64,000 nt of DNA from Bacteroidota bacterium (lineage in GTDB: Bacteria; Bacteroidota; Bacteroidia; B-17B0; Aurantibacillaceae). Below are positions 36,597-45,530 of the stretch, piece by piece. The position numbers and the translations under genes were made by a program. The DNA is taken from NCBI GenBank assembly GCA_947450025.1, contig CANFTW010000007.1, positions 140,849 to 204,848 of the forward strand, read 5' to 3'. The stretch's first letter is position 1; each line of letters starts with the position of its first letter. The notes beneath the pieces are model-generated. The model had not been told where the DNA came from. It saw only the letters and a list, made by a program, of their open reading frames with translations, and did no database searches.

Positions 36597-38228
36597 ATGA
36601 AAGCACTCGTCCTTACTTTTTCTTTTTGCTTAATAGCAGTTTTATTAAATGCTCAAACGCCAACGAAATATTGGGTGAAGTTTAAAAATAAAAATGGATC
36701 TCCATATTCAGTCAGTAATCCAAGCGCTTATTTATCTGCTAAATCTATCGCTCGAAGAACCAATCAAGGAATTGCTATTGATGTGACGGATATTCCCGTG
36801 AATCAAACTTACATTAATCAAGTAAATGCTACTGGTGCACAGGTTTTTCAACGTTCCAAATGGTTAAATGCAGCTATTGTTATCATTAGTAATCCAGCTC
36901 AATTAACAGCCATTAATAGTTTAACTTGTGTATTAAGTTCATCGCCAGTAGCAAGAATTCATACATCTAAACCTGATGAAGATATTAAGCCTTTGGCTCA
37001 ATCATTTAAGCGATCTGAAGTTACAACAGGTTATAATTATGGCCCTTCTTTTAGCCAAGTTAATCAAATAGGTGCAGATTGTATGCATGATTTAGGATAT
37101 AGAGGACAGAATATGGTGATAGCGGTTATTGATGCTGGTTTCGAACAAGCTGATGTCAATCCTGTTTTTGATTCATTAAGAAATGAAGGTCGTATTTTAG
37201 GAACAAGAGATTACGTTATGGGTAATACCTTAGTGTATGAAGATTATTTACATGGTGCTAATTGCTTATCTCTTATGGCTGGTAATACTCCTGGGCAATT
37301 AATTGGAACTGGCCCTAAAGCAAGCTATTGGTTATTGCGCTCAGAAGATGCGCTGACCGAAAAAATTATTGAAGAAAACAATTGGGTCGTGGCTGCAGAA
37401 TTTGCTGATAGTGTAGGAGCAGATATTACAACTACCTCTTTAGGATATACAACGTTTGACATTTCTTCTCAAGACCATGTTTACGCAGATTTAAATGGAA
37501 AAACATCTGTAGCATCTATTGCAGCAACTATGGCTTCGCGAAAAGGGATGTTTGTATTAAATGCCGCTGGCAATGAAGGTGGCGGACCTTGGACTTATAT
37601 TGGTGTTCCTGCTGATGCGGATAGTATTTGTACAGTGGGTTCGGTGAATAGTGGAGGATTTCATTCTAATTTTAGCTCCATAGGCCCTACCTCAGATGGA
37701 CGTATTAAACCTGATTTAAGTTCAATGGGTGAGAATTCTTATGTATGTAGTCCTGGCTATAATTTCGGAACAGGTAGTGGAACATCTTATGCTACGCCAA
37801 TTTTAGCAGGTGCAGTGGCTTGCTTATGGCAGGCAAACCCCACTAAAACAAATATGCAAATTTTACAGGCATTAAAAGCTACAGCTTCTCAATCTGCTAG
37901 TCCCGATAATAATTACGGATGGGGCATTCCAAATATGTGTGCCGCACATAATTATTTAAATCCTGTTTCTATAAAGCAATTAGATCAAACATTAGGATTT
38001 AAATTATTCCCAAATCCAACTTTAGAAAATTTATATTTTAATTTAAATCAAACTCCACTAAAGGTTATACTGACTGATGTTTTAGGAAAAGAGATGGAGG
38101 TTTCTTTTATTGAAAATGATTCTCATCAATATGTAATCCACTTTAGTCACAAAATGGCTCCTGGAATTTATAGTCTCTCTATTAAAACTTCAGAAGGTTT
38201 CATCAACAGCAAGTTTATAAAGGAATAA
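36597..38228 (+). CDS. S8 family subtilisin-like serine protease with T9SS sorting domain
   Basis: A 543-residue secreted protease from the ATG at 36597, 1 nt after the upstream stop. Signal peptide to about residue 20 (LLNAQ), an inhibitor-like prodomain (about 25-120), and the S8 domain with D179 (VIAVIDAG), H219 (LHGANCL), oxyanion N325 (NAAGNEG) and S397 (GTSYATP). The C-terminal type-A T9SS sorting domain covers about 465-543 (KLFPNPTLENL, ends SKFIKE). It probably acts outside the cell, degrading proteins. It shares a promoter with the preceding lipoprotein. All catalytic residues are present. Confidence 0.92.
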   Translation: MKALVLTFSFCLIAVLLNAQTPTKYWVKFKNKNGSPYSVSNPSAYLSAKSIARRTNQGIAIDVTDIPVNQTYINQVNATGAQVFQRSKWLNAAIVIISNPAQLTAINSLTCVLSSSPVARIHTSKPDEDIKPLAQSFKRSEVTTGYNYGPSFSQVNQIGADCMHDLGYRGQNMVIAVIDAGFEQADVNPVFDSLRNEGRILGTRDYVMGNTLVYEDYLHGANCLSLMAGNTPGQLIGTGPKASYWLLRSEDALTEKIIEENNWVVAAEFADSVGADITTTSLGYTTFDISSQDHVYADLNGKTSVASIAATMASRKGMFVLNAAGNEGGGPWTYIGVPADADSICTVGSVNSGGFHSNFSSIGPTSDGRIKPDLSSMGENSYVCSPGYNFGTGSGTSYATPILAGAVACLWQANPTKTNMQILQALKATASQSASPDNNYGWGIPNMCAAHNYLNPVSIKQLDQTLGFKLFPNPTLENLYFNLNQTPLKVILTDVLGKEMEVSFIENDSHQYVIHFSHKMAPGIYSLSIKTSEGFINSKFIKE

Positions 38229-38232
38229 GTTT

Positions 38233-38946
38233 TTAAAACCAGTGAAAGCGATCGTTAGGAGAAGCGATTCGTTTTGCTAATTTTCCGTAAGGAAATCTGA
38301 TTTTTAGTCCTGCAGTATAACATACATCCATAATGTTAATTGCTTTTTCTTGCCTACCTACACGCATTCGATAATCAATAAACAAACCTAAAATTCCAAA
38401 ATTATGTTCGAGGCCCACTCCTAAATTCACACCAAACCATCGGTTTTTAATAACAGAGTTCACTGGATAATATTCTCTTAGGTTTAAATAATCTGATTCG
38501 CCAGTAAAAAAGCCTGTATAGGTATTGTAGCTAAAGCCCGCAAACGGGTATAGTAATGTTTTTTGATTAGGAAATCTGGCTAAAATTTCCAAGTTAGATT
38601 CGTAAGTGTTTGCTTTGACATCTAACCAAGTAGGTTTAATATTAATTGGTCTAAATCGCGTATAAAGAGTTGAAACACGAACAAAATTATTTATTTCGTA
38701 GGTTAATCCTGCAGAATATCCTGGTTCATTATTGCTTTCTTTGACGTTTCTTGCCAAATAAATCACACTTAAATTGGCGCCAGTTTTTAAACTCCAACGA
38801 GTATAAGGTCTTTCTTTTTCGGCTTTATTAGCAATGACTGTTGCTTTTGAAGTGGGTTTTGTTGTTTTGTTAATTTGCGAAAAAACGGAATGACAGAATA
38901 GATTATTTACTATGTAAAAAAATAATATAAAACGTCTATTTCGCAT
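38233..38946 (-). CDS. Outer-membrane beta-barrel protein of unknown function
   Basis: A 237-residue exported protein. Signal peptide to about residue 24 (HSVFSQ). The rest forms an eight-stranded type barrel pattern: WSLKTGANLSVIYLA, YSAGLTYEINNFVRVSTLYTRF, LYPFAGFSYNTYTGFF, WFGVNLGVGLEHNFGILGLFIDYRMRVG and YTAGLKIRFPYG. It resembles the porin-like OMP_b-brl group common in Bacteroidota. Function unknown. It converges on the subtilase gene with a 4-base gap, and has a very good promoter (TTG-N19-TACTTTTA) that ends 4 nt before the ATG. Confidence 0.65.
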   Translation of the reverse strand: MRNRRFILFFYIVNNLFCHSVFSQINKTTKPTSKATVIANKAEKERPYTRWSLKTGANLSVIYLARNVKESNNEPGYSAGLTYEINNFVRVSTLYTRFRPINIKPTWLDVKANTYESNLEILARFPNQKTLLYPFAGFSYNTYTGFFTGESDYLNLREYYPVNSVIKNRWFGVNLGVGLEHNFGILGLFIDYRMRVGRQEKAINIMDVCYTAGLKIRFPYGKLAKRIASPNDRFHWF

Positions 38947-38950
38947 TGCT

Positions 38951-38980
38951 TAAAAGTATGTAAAAATTATAATTTGACAA
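38951..38980 (-). promoter_or_regulatory. Promoter TTG-N19-TACTTTTA placed 4 nt before the start codon
   Basis: Minus strand: TTG (38980-38978), exactly 19 bases, TACTTTTA (38958-38951), then 4 nt (AGCA) and the ATG at 38946. Both promoter boxes fit the consensus, so the mRNA should begin at or next to the start codon. Confidence 0.65.
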
Positions 38981-39025
38981 TAGTGAGTCTCATAACTGGC
39001 AGCATTTAATTAATAAGTGGTCATA

Positions 39026-41449
39026 TTAACGTAAAACTGCTCCTAATTTTTCGGTATAAGTTTTAATGAGTTTCTGCATCACATTATCAATTTGTTTATC
39101 GTTTAAGGTTGCTTCTTCATCTTGTAACATAAAACTTACCGCATACGATTTTTTACCCACTTCTAATTTATCACCTTCGTAAATATCAAATAATTTGACA
39201 TCTTTCAATAGCTTGCGTTCTGCATTATAGGCTAACTCTTCTAATTCTTTATAGGTTACTTTTTTATCTAATAATAACGCTAAATCTCTTCGCACAGCTG
39301 GGAACTTTGGAATCTCAGTAAACTCCAATTTTGTTTTACCTATTAGTGATATTACATTATCCCAATTAAAATCAGCATAAAATACCTCTGTATTTACATC
39401 TAATTTTTTGCAAATAGATTTATTTACTAAACCAAAGTTAACTAAGTGCTTATTTTTTTGAGCATAAGATAAACCGTAACTAAAATTAGAATCGCTTAAC
39501 TCATTGATTTTAAATTTAATCGATAGTTTATTTAAAATAGATTCAACACTTGCTTTTAAGAATGCAAAATCCACTTTGTTATTTTCTCCATAAGGATTTT
39601 CAGGATATTTACGTCCTGTAACAAATAGAGTTAAATGTTTGGTTTCTGCGTATTTGAATTGCTCGTTATCAGTTTTTTCGTAAGTTTTTCCAAACTCAAA
39701 TAATTTTAAATCAGATTGTTTACGATTGATGTTATAAGCTAATGATTCTAAGCCACCAAATAACATCGTGTTTCTCATCACATTTAAATCTGTACTTAAA
39801 GGATTTAACATTTTCACTAAAGGTGTTCCTTCAGGATAATAAGATTCTTTAGTTAATGATAATCCCATCATTTCGTTATAACCAAAACCAATTAATAAAT
39901 TAGCTGTTGTGTTATCAGTAGCGGTTACTTTTTCTCTATCGGCATAGCTTGCTGAGAATTTAATTTGTGTACTTTCTTCAACGTTATTATAACCATAAAT
40001 ACGCATTACCTCTTCAATCACATCCGCTTCGCGTGTCACATCAGTTTTGTATTGAGGCACTGATAATAATAAGCCATCATTACCTTCTTTTGTAATTGAA
40101 ATTCCTAATGAGGTGATAATATGTTTAATAATATTTTTATCAATGTCTTTTCCAATTAAGGATTGACAATTATGATAAGAGAAAGTCACTTGAAATGGTT
40201 CTAATTTTTCAGGATAAATATCCACAATATCCATACTTAAAACACCCCCTGCACATTCAAAAATTAATGCTGCGGCACGTTTTAAAGCCGTAATCGTCAT
40301 TTCAGGATCTGTACCTCTCTCAAAACGAAAACTACTATCTGTTTTTAAACCATGTTGTTTACTGGTTTTACGAACGAAGGCAGGATTGAAATACGCCGCT
40401 TCTAAAAAGATTGCCGTTGTTTCATTACTTACTCCGCTGTCTAAACCACCAAATACACCCGCCATACACATTGGTTCGTGCGAATTACAAATCATTAAAT
40501 CATTAGTTTGTAAAATTCGTTCTGTACCATCTAAGGTTTTAAATTTAGCGCCTTCTAATCCAGTTTTGACAATGATTTTATTGTCGGTTATTTTATTTAA
40601 ATCAAACGCATGTAAAGGTTGCCCTAAATCATGCAATACAAAGTTAGTGATATCTACAATGTTATTAATAGGACGTAAGCCTATGGCTAATAAATAGTTT
40701 TTTAACCAATCAGGAGATTGTTTTACAGTGATACCAGAAATCACTAATCCACTGTAACGCTTGCAAGCATCGGTGTCTTCAATAGTAATATCCACTTTAT
40801 TGATATTACTAGCTTCTGGTAATTCAAAAATATTATGAAGTTTTGCTTCGTAAGTATTGGTGTTGTTTTTGCAATTTAAAATAGCTGCTAAATCTCTAGC
40901 AACTCCATAATGAGAAGCCGCATCTGCACGATTAGGAGTTAAGCCTATTTCTAAAACATAATCATTTTCTAATTTAAAAAACTCTGCAGCTGGAGTACCA
41001 ACCACGGCATGGTCTGGTAAAATTAAAATACCATCATGGCTATTTCCTAAACCAATTTCATCTTCAGCACAAATCATTCCTTCGCTTGCCGCACCGCGTA
41101 TTTTTGATTTCTTAATTTCAAATGGTTCTCCAGTTGTAGGATATAATTTAGCGCCAATCATGGCTACTAATACTTTTTGTCCAGCCGCTACATTTGGTGC
41201 GCCGCACACAATATTTAATAATTCGGCAGTACCAACGTTTACCTTTGTAATGCTTAATTTATCGGCATCTGGGTGTTTTTCTTTTTCAATGACTTCACCT
41301 ATTACAATGCCTTTTAATCCACCTTTAATAGTTTCAAACGATTCTATACCTTCTACTTCTAAACCAGAAGAGGTAAGGTATTCATCCATTTGTTCGGGTG
41401 TTAAATCAGTATTTATTAAGCTTTTTAACCAGTTGTATGATATTTTCAT
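39026..41449 (-). CDS. pheT: Phenylalanine--tRNA ligase beta subunit
   Basis: An 807-residue protein with the full bacterial PheT architecture: N-terminal MKISYNWLKSLI, EMAP-like tRNA-binding domain (about 40-150, with KHPDADKLSITKVNVG and LNIVCGAPNV), B3/B4 editing domain (PINNIVDITNFVLHDLGQPLHAFD), B5, catalytic-like core (NPLSTDLNVMRNTMLFG) and the C-terminal FDX-ACB anticodon-binding domain (FPAVRRDLALLLDKKVTY). With PheS it charges tRNA-Phe; PheS is not in the window. Length fits the family. It is divergent from the threonylcarbamoyl-AMP synthase gene, with 80 bases between the starts. Confidence 0.96.
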   Translation of the reverse strand: MKISYNWLKSLINTDLTPEQMDEYLTSSGLEVEGIESFETIKGGLKGIVIGEVIEKEKHPDADKLSITKVNVGTAELLNIVCGAPNVAAGQKVLVAMIGAKLYPTTGEPFEIKKSKIRGAASEGMICAEDEIGLGNSHDGILILPDHAVVGTPAAEFFKLENDYVLEIGLTPNRADAASHYGVARDLAAILNCKNNTNTYEAKLHNIFELPEASNINKVDITIEDTDACKRYSGLVISGITVKQSPDWLKNYLLAIGLRPINNIVDITNFVLHDLGQPLHAFDLNKITDNKIIVKTGLEGAKFKTLDGTERILQTNDLMICNSHEPMCMAGVFGGLDSGVSNETTAIFLEAAYFNPAFVRKTSKQHGLKTDSSFRFERGTDPEMTITALKRAAALIFECAGGVLSMDIVDIYPEKLEPFQVTFSYHNCQSLIGKDIDKNIIKHIITSLGISITKEGNDGLLLSVPQYKTDVTREADVIEEVMRIYGYNNVEESTQIKFSASYADREKVTATDNTTANLLIGFGYNEMMGLSLTKESYYPEGTPLVKMLNPLSTDLNVMRNTMLFGGLESLAYNINRKQSDLKLFEFGKTYEKTDNEQFKYAETKHLTLFVTGRKYPENPYGENNKVDFAFLKASVESILNKLSIKFKINELSDSNFSYGLSYAQKNKHLVNFGLVNKSICKKLDVNTEVFYADFNWDNVISLIGKTKLEFTEIPKFPAVRRDLALLLDKKVTYKELEELAYNAERKLLKDVKLFDIYEGDKLEVGKKSYAVSFMLQDEEATLNDKQIDNVMQKLIKTYTEKLGAVLR

Positions 41450-41517
41450 TGTAAAAGAGTTCTAATATAAAGGCTATAAAAATACAAAAATTACGGTTAT
41501 AAAACAGGGTAAACAGC

Positions 41518-41525
41518 TATATTTG
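41518..41525 (+). promoter_or_regulatory. Putative -7 promoter element of the threonylcarbamoyl-AMP synthase gene
   Basis: TATATTTG is a perfect TAnnTTTG and is followed by 4 nt (CTAT) and the GTG start at 41530. A TTG at 19-20 bases is not present (TTA at 18). Confidence 0.45.
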
Positions 41526-41529
41526 CTAT

Positions 41530-42486
41530 GTGGCAGAAATCGGAAAAGACATATTAAAAGCTAAAGGTTTTTTAGAAAAAGAACAATTAGTGGCCATCCC
41601 CACCGAAACGGTTTATGGTTTGGCTGCTAATGCTTTAAATCCTATTGCTGTGGCTAAAATTTTTGAAGCTAAAGAACGTCCAACTTTTGATCCGTTAATT
41701 GTACACACGCATTCTTTAAATGAGGTGAGTCGATTTGTAACTAGTATTCATCCTGATTTATTAAAATTGGCTCAAATTTTTTGGCCAGGACCATTAACCT
41801 TATTGTTACCTAAAAATGATAGTATTCCTAATTTAGTAACATCTGGTTTAGAAAGAGTAGGGGTTCGTGTACCAAATCACCCATTAACACTTGAACTATT
41901 ATCTCAGTTAGATTTTCCTTTAGCGGCACCTAGTGCTAATCCATTTGGATACATTAGCCCAACCACAGCAGAGCATGTGAATAAGCAATTAGGAACTAAA
42001 GTTCCTTATATCTTAGATGGAGGTTCTTGTGAAGTTGGTTTAGAGTCTACCATTGTAGGTGAAGAAAATGGAGAAATTATTATTTATCGTTTAGGAGGTT
42101 TATCCATAAATGATATAGAAGCTGTGGTAGGAAAAGTAAACGTGCAATTAAATCAATCGAGTAATCCTAAAGCACCAGGGCAATTAAAAAGCCATTATGC
42201 TCCTAAAAAGCCTATTTACATTGGTGATATTATTGAATTACAAAATATATACGCTGGTAAAAAAATAGGTGCTATTGTTTTTGGAGATAATATAAAATTG
42301 AATGAAACAACAACTGTAAAGAATTTATCTTCTTCAAAAAACTATCAAGAAGCAGCAGTCAATTTATTTTCATTTTTACGAGAGCTCGATGAAGATGCTG
42401 TTGATGTGATCATCACGGATTTATTACCCGAACAAGGCTTAGGTTTAGCCATTAACGATAGATTAAGAAGGGCGGCTACTTTATAA
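41530..42486 (+). CDS. L-threonylcarbamoyladenylate synthase (YrdC/Sua5 family)
   Basis: A 318-residue two-domain Sua5-type protein. The YrdC-like domain (about 5-200) has IPTETVYGLAANAL, AKERPTFDPLIVH, WPGPLTLLL and APSANPFGYISPT; the C-terminal Sua5 domain (about 215-318) holds KAPGQLKSHYAPKKP. It makes threonylcarbamoyl-AMP from threonine, bicarbonate and ATP, for the universal t6A37 tRNA modification. The start is GTG at 41530, chosen because the conserved N-terminus begins there; an ATG at 41528 is out of frame. A perfect -7 box ends 4 nt upstream. It overlaps nothing and converges on the DUF2231-like gene. Confidence 0.93.
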   Translation: MAEIGKDILKAKGFLEKEQLVAIPTETVYGLAANALNPIAVAKIFEAKERPTFDPLIVHTHSLNEVSRFVTSIHPDLLKLAQIFWPGPLTLLLPKNDSIPNLVTSGLERVGVRVPNHPLTLELLSQLDFPLAAPSANPFGYISPTTAEHVNKQLGTKVPYILDGGSCEVGLESTIVGEENGEIIIYRLGGLSINDIEAVVGKVNVQLNQSSNPKAPGQLKSHYAPKKPIYIGDIIELQNIYAGKKIGAIVFGDNIKLNETTTVKNLSSSKNYQEAAVNLFSFLRELDEDAVDVIITDLLPEQGLGLAINDRLRRAATL

Positions 42487-42497
42487 ACTAGGACGTA

Positions 42498-42983
42498 TTA
42501 TTCGTCGGTTTCTTTTTCTGAATTCTCTATTGGAATAATTACATTCTTAGAAATTTCCGTATGTCTTATTTGACCTCCGAGATAGCCAGTTCTAGCAACC
42601 AATCCAAAGCTAATTAGTGAAATAAATAAAATGATAAAGGCTATTATTCTTATTAATGGTGAATTTTTCAAAGTAAAAATAATCCCTAAAATAGAAGCAA
42701 ACCCCAAAATAATTAATGATATTAATGAATATAATGCAACTTCCTCATGTTGTTTAATGGTAGCTTCGATAACACCTTGCAAATTTTCAACAGTTTCTTC
42801 TGCGGCTTCTCCTGTCAGATAAGCAATACCTGCCCCAAAAGCAGAAATAATAAAAATAGTATAAGCTGCAATTTTTGTTTGATGACTTTTTGTCCAAAGT
42901 CCTTGAGCAAGAACAAATCCACCGAAAAGTGCACCAAAAATTGGAAGATGGGTAATGAGTAAGTGAATATGTGTTTGGTTCAT
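42498..42983 (-). CDS. DUF2231-like four-helix membrane protein
   Basis: A 161-residue membrane protein with four hydrophobic segments (about 8-27, 36-58, 80-107, 112-133). The opening MNQTHIHLLITHLPIFGALFGGFVLAQGL, with two early histidines, plus AYLTGEAAEETVE, is typical of DUF2231-like proteins, a family sometimes linked to redox or cytochrome context. No enzymatic motif is visible and the function is unknown. A KQHEE segment lies between helices 2 and 3. It is near the SDR and rubrerythrin genes on the same strand, which may hint at stress-related expression, but the 66-base gap leaves co-transcription open. Confidence 0.7.
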   Translation of the reverse strand: MNQTHIHLLITHLPIFGALFGGFVLAQGLWTKSHQTKIAAYTIFIISAFGAGIAYLTGEAAEETVENLQGVIEATIKQHEEVALYSLISLIILGFASILGIIFTLKNSPLIRIIAFIILFISLISFGLVARTGYLGGQIRHTEISKNVIIPIENSEKETDE

Positions 42984-43049
42984 TATTGTTTTTATTAAGG
43001 TTACTGATTAATAAAATCTTGAATTACTAAAGTTTAATTTCAAAAATAG

Positions 43050-43811
43050 CTATTGAGCGCTCATTCCACCATCAATGACTTGAGTCGTGCCAGTAATATA
43101 TTGACTGTTATCACTTGCAAGAAATAAAACGAGTTGAGCAATTTCATTGGGCTCAGCATATCTTTTTAATGGAATAGTAGCTTCAAATTGTTTTTTTACT
43201 TCTTCTCCATGTCCGGCAGAAGCACTTTCTTCAATTGAGCGCATCATTCTATTATTTACTGGAGCAGGATGAACAGAATTAACTCGAATTTTTAATGGCG
43301 CAGCTTCAATTGCAGTTGTTCTCATAATTCCAACAACAGCGTGTTTACTGGTAACATAAGCTCCTAAACCTGCAAAACCTAAAATTCCCGCTACAGAAGA
43401 GGTCATAATAATGCTCCCACCTTCGTTCATGTGAGGTAATACATATTTATTTCCAAGCCAGATTCCTTTAACATTTACAGAGATTACTTTATCAAATACA
43501 TCTTCAGGGTAGTCAACAATAGGTTTTACCACACCTTCAATACCTGCGTTATTGAAGAAGATATCAATTTTACCAAAAAGTGTTACCGCTTGATTAACAT
43601 ATGCCTCTACTTCATTAGCTTTTGAAACATCAGCAACATAATAGGCTGCATTTTCACTACCTAAATTACTAACAACTTCTTTTAATTGCTTTTCATTTAT
43701 ATCTACCAATAAAACTTTTGCTCCTTCAGCTATAAATAATTCTGCCGTTGTTTTTCCTATGCTTCCTGAGCCACCTGTAATTATTGCTACTTTATTTTCT
43801 AATTGTTTCAT
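43050..43811 (-). CDS. SDR family NAD(P)-dependent oxidoreductase
   Basis: A 253-residue classical short-chain dehydrogenase. It has the cofactor motif TGGSGSIGK (about 12-20), the NNAG structural motif in FFNNAGIEG, the catalytic Ser in SSVAG and the YVTSK (Tyr-xxx-Lys) pair, and a typical YITGTTQVIDGG C-terminus. An acidic residue after the second strand (LLVDINEKQ) favours NAD over NADP. Substrate is unknown; glucose or alcohol dehydrogenase-like activities are common in this group. It follows the exported rubrerythrin gene by 21 nt on the same strand, so they are probably co-transcribed. Confidence 0.9.
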   Translation of the reverse strand: MKQLENKVAIITGGSGSIGKTTAELFIAEGAKVLLVDINEKQLKEVVSNLGSENAAYYVADVSKANEVEAYVNQAVTLFGKIDIFFNNAGIEGVVKPIVDYPEDVFDKVISVNVKGIWLGNKYVLPHMNEGGSIIMTSSVAGILGFAGLGAYVTSKHAVVGIMRTTAIEAAPLKIRVNSVHPAPVNNRMMRSIEESASAGHGEEVKKQFEATIPLKRYAEPNEIAQLVLFLASDNSQYITGTTQVIDGGMSAQ

Positions 43812-43832
43812 TATTTAAATTTTTATTTGTTG

Positions 43833-44504
43833 TTATTGAAATACGATAAATTTTTCTCTGTTGGTTAATGAAAAGTCGCAATGTTTTGGCGGACTATTAG
43901 CATATGTATTTCCGCAAGTTGGGCAGACAAAATATTTAGTTGGTAAGCTGTTTAAAGTATTACTGTTTATATCACCTAAAGCTTGTTCAAAAAAGAATTT
44001 ATGTTTTAACTCCGTTTTCATTGCATAAGTCAGGCTTAAAAAAGCAAGTTGATAGCCTGCTGTTTCTGCTGTTTTTAAAAAGTCAGGATACATGGTTTTG
44101 GCCTCATAGGCTTCTCCATCAATATCGTCGTGCAAATTTTCCTTGGTGGTTTTAATTTCATAATCTGGAGTTATGGTAGGAATGATTCCTCCTGCATCTT
44201 CAATGACTGCTTTATGATTTGTGGCATGAATGTTCTCCGCTGCTGAAACTGCATTATATAACAATGCAATGTAATGATAACCTTCTTCCTCCGCTTTGTT
44301 TGAAAAAGCTTTGTATTTTGCTGTTGCCGTAGTTTCTCCTTTATATGCTGATTGCATATTTTCAATAGTTTTAGTTCCTGCGTCCATATGCTCTTTGGTA
44401 GTTGTTTTTAATTCTGATGTTTTCTTTGTATTATCACAAGAAGTCATTGCTAAATAGCTAATTGTTGTTAAGAAAAAAGAGTAGTTTAAAATTTTGTTTT
44501 TCAT
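43833..44504 (-). CDS. Rubrerythrin-like lipoprotein with altered rubredoxin site
   Basis: A 223-residue rubrerythrin. An N-terminal lipoprotein signal ends TSC (C23), so it is exported and lipid-anchored, unlike the usual cytoplasmic family. The ferritin-like diiron domain (about 45-185) keeps KGETTATAKY (E57), SAAENIHATNH (E90, H93), EAKTMYPDFLKTAETAG and KTELKHKFFFEQAL. The C-terminal rubredoxin-like domain has C194, C197 and C209, but the fourth ligand position is S212, where Cys is standard. Rubrerythrins reduce hydrogen peroxide. The electron donor outside the cytoplasm is unclear. It heads an operon with the SDR gene; a -7 box TATCTTTG lies at 44533-44540. Confidence 0.85.
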   Translation of the reverse strand: MKNKILNYSFFLTTISYLAMTSCDNTKKTSELKTTTKEHMDAGTKTIENMQSAYKGETTATAKYKAFSNKAEEEGYHYIALLYNAVSAAENIHATNHKAVIEDAGGIIPTITPDYEIKTTKENLHDDIDGEAYEAKTMYPDFLKTAETAGYQLAFLSLTYAMKTELKHKFFFEQALGDINSNTLNSLPTKYFVCPTCGNTYANSPPKHCDFSLTNREKFIVFQ

Positions 44505-44532
44505 TTTTAATGTTTTAAGATTAAATATGGTG

Positions 44533-44540
44533 CAAAGATA
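44533..44540 (-). promoter_or_regulatory. Putative -7 promoter element of the rubrerythrin operon
   Basis: Minus-strand TATCTTTG (44540-44533) is a perfect TAnnTTTG, 28 bases before the ATG. A TTG lies 26 bases upstream, which is longer than usual. The rest of the 291-base gap 44505-44795 shows nothing else I can name. Confidence 0.45.
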
Positions 44541-44795
44541 GTTCTGAGTTAATTTTAGTAGTTACACAATTAATGATATAAATTGTATGATTCACACCCT
44601 GTCCATTGTTTCTGAAATGTTTGAGTGTTTGGCTTGTATTGCCTATAACCTTTTCTCGCTAATTATGGAGAAATACTAAAAATTATATAGATTAAATTGT
44701 GCTAACTGAAACATTATAATTTGAATAATATTTAGTTTTATATCTCACCTCCCGTTATTTTTTAATCCTTAAAAATTACATATCTTTATATCATT

Positions 44796-45518
44796 ATGTC
44801 TAAGATTACAGTTGCCATAGATGGTTATTCCTCGTGCGGAAAAAGCACGTTAGCAAAAGCATTGGCTCAAAAATTAAATTACAATTACATTGATACGGGG
44901 GCGATGTATCGTGCTGTAACTATTTATTGTTTAAGAAACGGAATCATCCAAAAATCTATTGTTAATCAAAAGAAATTGATGGATTGTTTAAGTGACATCG
45001 AAGTGTCATTTCGATATAATACTGTTACAAAAACATCAGAAGTTTTTTTAAATGGAGAGCATGTTGAGAAAGAAATTCGGACGATGGAAGTTGCTAATCA
45101 TGTCAGTGCTATTAGTTCTATTAAAGAAGTGAGAGAGAAGATGGTGATTTTACAACGTGAAATGGGAAAACACAAGGGGGTGATTATGGATGGTAGAGAT
45201 ATTGGAACGCACGTATTTCCTTATGCTGAATTAAAATTATTTATGACGGCAGATAATGATGTTAGAACACAACGCCGTTTAGATGAATTGAGTAGTAAAG
45301 GGGAGTATCATACGTTTGAAGATGTGAAACGTAATTTAGAGAAGCGAGATCACGATGATACCACGCGCAAAGAAAATCCATTGATTAAAGCAGAAGATGC
45401 GGTGGTATTAGATAATACAGATATTAATAAAGAGGAACAATTAGAATTTGTAATGAAGTTAATTGAGGATTTATTATTAACCAAAGACGAGTTTAATCAA
45501 GCCCCTTCAAAGCATTAA
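44796..45518 (+). CDS. cmk: Cytidylate kinase
   Basis: A 240-residue nucleoside monophosphate kinase. The P-loop is GYSSCGKST (10-18), followed by YIDTGAMYRAVT and the substrate motif MDGRDIGTHVFPYAELKLFMTA, all typical of CMK. It phosphorylates CMP and dCMP to the diphosphates with ATP. A Ser-Cys in place of the usual Pro-Ala before GKST is common in Bacteroidota. TATCTTTA at 44781-44788 lies 7 nt before the ATG. The unknown gene that starts 12 nt downstream is probably in the same transcript. Confidence 0.95.
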   Translation: MSKITVAIDGYSSCGKSTLAKALAQKLNYNYIDTGAMYRAVTIYCLRNGIIQKSIVNQKKLMDCLSDIEVSFRYNTVTKTSEVFLNGEHVEKEIRTMEVANHVSAISSIKEVREKMVILQREMGKHKGVIMDGRDIGTHVFPYAELKLFMTADNDVRTQRRLDELSSKGEYHTFEDVKRNLEKRDHDDTTRKENPLIKAEDAVVLDNTDINKEEQLEFVMKLIEDLLLTKDEFNQAPSKH

Positions 45519-45530
45519 TTTTTTTAATCA

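Noticed and set aside
41528..41530. ATG at 41528 as the start of the threonylcarbamoyl-AMP synthase
   Set aside because: It is in a different frame; the conserved N-terminus starts from GTG at 41530.
44505..44795. Possible small RNA or tRNA in the 291-base gap before cmk
   Set aside because: No tRNA cloverleaf, hairpin with T-run or conserved RNA motif was seen; only a -7 element near 44533 and one near 44781.
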